DNA of 64,000 bases. It comes from Selaginella moellendorffii (taxonomy: Eukaryota; Streptophyta; Lycopodiopsida; Selaginellales; Selaginellaceae). Position 1 is the first letter of the stretch, and every line of letters begins with the position of its first letter. Below are positions 63,690 through 64,000 of this stretch, one piece after another. Below the pieces are notes generated by a model. The model had not been told where the DNA came from. It worked only from the letters and a program-made list of their open reading frames with translations, and searched no databases. The position numbers were made by a program, and so were the translations under genes. The stretch is taken from contig NW_003314281.1 in the NCBI RefSeq assembly GCF_000143415.4, positions 180,417 through 244,416 of the forward strand, read 5' to 3'.

Positions 63690-64000
63690 CACAAGAAGAA
63701 GAAGAAAACAAAGAACTCAAACAAGGGAAAGACTGGCCTACCTCCTTTCTCACAATCGCGCCCTGGAAGAAGAGAAGCGTCTCACGGCTCTCAAACGTGG
63801 TAGCGTCGCGAGCAAACGATGGTATGACGTGCTTGTAAGGCGCCACTATATCCTTCCTCATGTTTGCCACCGCCCGAGAGAACCTCCCAAAGTCCGCTAC
63901 CACGAACATAGCCTCCTTGAGCAAGCTCCTGGCCACCATCAAGCTGTTTGGGTGATGCATCACAATTACGTGATCCGCCCCACCGTTCCTCCTCCACAAT
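62823..64000 (-). CDS. GT47 exostosin-family glycosyltransferase (ARAD-like), 5' end outside window
   Basis: Minus-strand exons: the last at 63323-62823 and the preceding one at 63742 upward, open to the right window edge. The protein resembles plant GT47 enzymes of the ARABINAN DEFICIENT type, Golgi type II membrane proteins that build cell-wall polysaccharides. Visible segments are RNGGADHVIVMHHPNS, VVADFGRFS, DIVAPYKHVIPSF, TLLFFQGAIVRKE, GGIIRQKLYEIL, then RNAKFCLHLAGDTPSSNRLF, DAIASHCVPVIISDEIELPF and EDELDYSQFCVFVES. The last three are the hallmark of the exostosin C-terminal, nucleotide-sugar-binding half. The intron between the two exons (418 bp) is longer than average and has a (CA)n run. 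Donor sugar and acceptor cannot be told from this. Confidence 0.88.
63660..63689. repeat. (CA)n microsatellite in the GT47 intron
   Basis: About 15 uninterrupted CA dinucleotides, inside the intron. On the gene strand this is a (TG)n run. Confidence 0.95.

Overview
The window is nuclear DNA of a land plant, and a lycophyte such as Selaginella is the best fit. This is an inference. Supporting signs are very short GT-AG introns (about 45-90 bp) in nearly every gene, plant-only families (chloroplast enoyl-ACP reductase, NAL1-like protease, plastid MurE, PPR, GT47), an intron-containing plant-type tRNA-Met, and a MurE that keeps bacterial catalytic motifs lost in Arabidopsis. All exon joins were read by hand from splice sites, reading frame and family similarity.

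Gene-rich left arm (1-24.3 kb): 3' part of MurE (+); casein kinase I (+); NAL1-like trypsin-fold protein (+); enoyl-ACP reductase (+); tRNA-Met(CAT) (-); GDSL lipase (+); a charged protein of unknown function (-); a JmjN/JmjC/C5HC2/FYR histone demethylase (-); a decayed Ty1/copia fragment (-); and an intronless 911-residue 2OG-Fe(II) oxygenase (+).

Repeat-rich centre (24.3-44 kb): AT-rich DNA with two decayed, abutting Ty3/gypsy elements on the minus strand. One has a small LTR-type element inserted inside its reverse transcriptase. The other is broken by a GC-richer block holding a hexamer-based satellite open in all six frames, and by an intact 674-bp TRIM element with matching 5-bp target-site duplications. 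Both edges carry scrambled pieces of the JmjC gene and of the neighbouring LEA-like gene, with introns retained.

Right arm (44-64 kb): a two-domain LEA14/WHy-like gene (-), AT-rich DNA, an intronless PPR gene (-), a poorly defined stretch, then a six-exon gene joining a P-loop NTPase to a PD-(D/E)xK-like nuclease domain (+). That architecture resembles the Crinkler/RHS 'CR' group. A 5'-truncated, damaged paralogue lies about 1.1 kb downstream. A decayed kinesin-4 copy (-), an unclassified stretch and the 3' part of a GT47 exostosin gene (-) close the window.

The genes are mostly independent housekeeping genes. The strongest candidates for something unusual are the CR-like NTPase/nuclease pair, the mosaic JmjC/LEA duplications, the TRIM insertions and the six-frame-open satellite.
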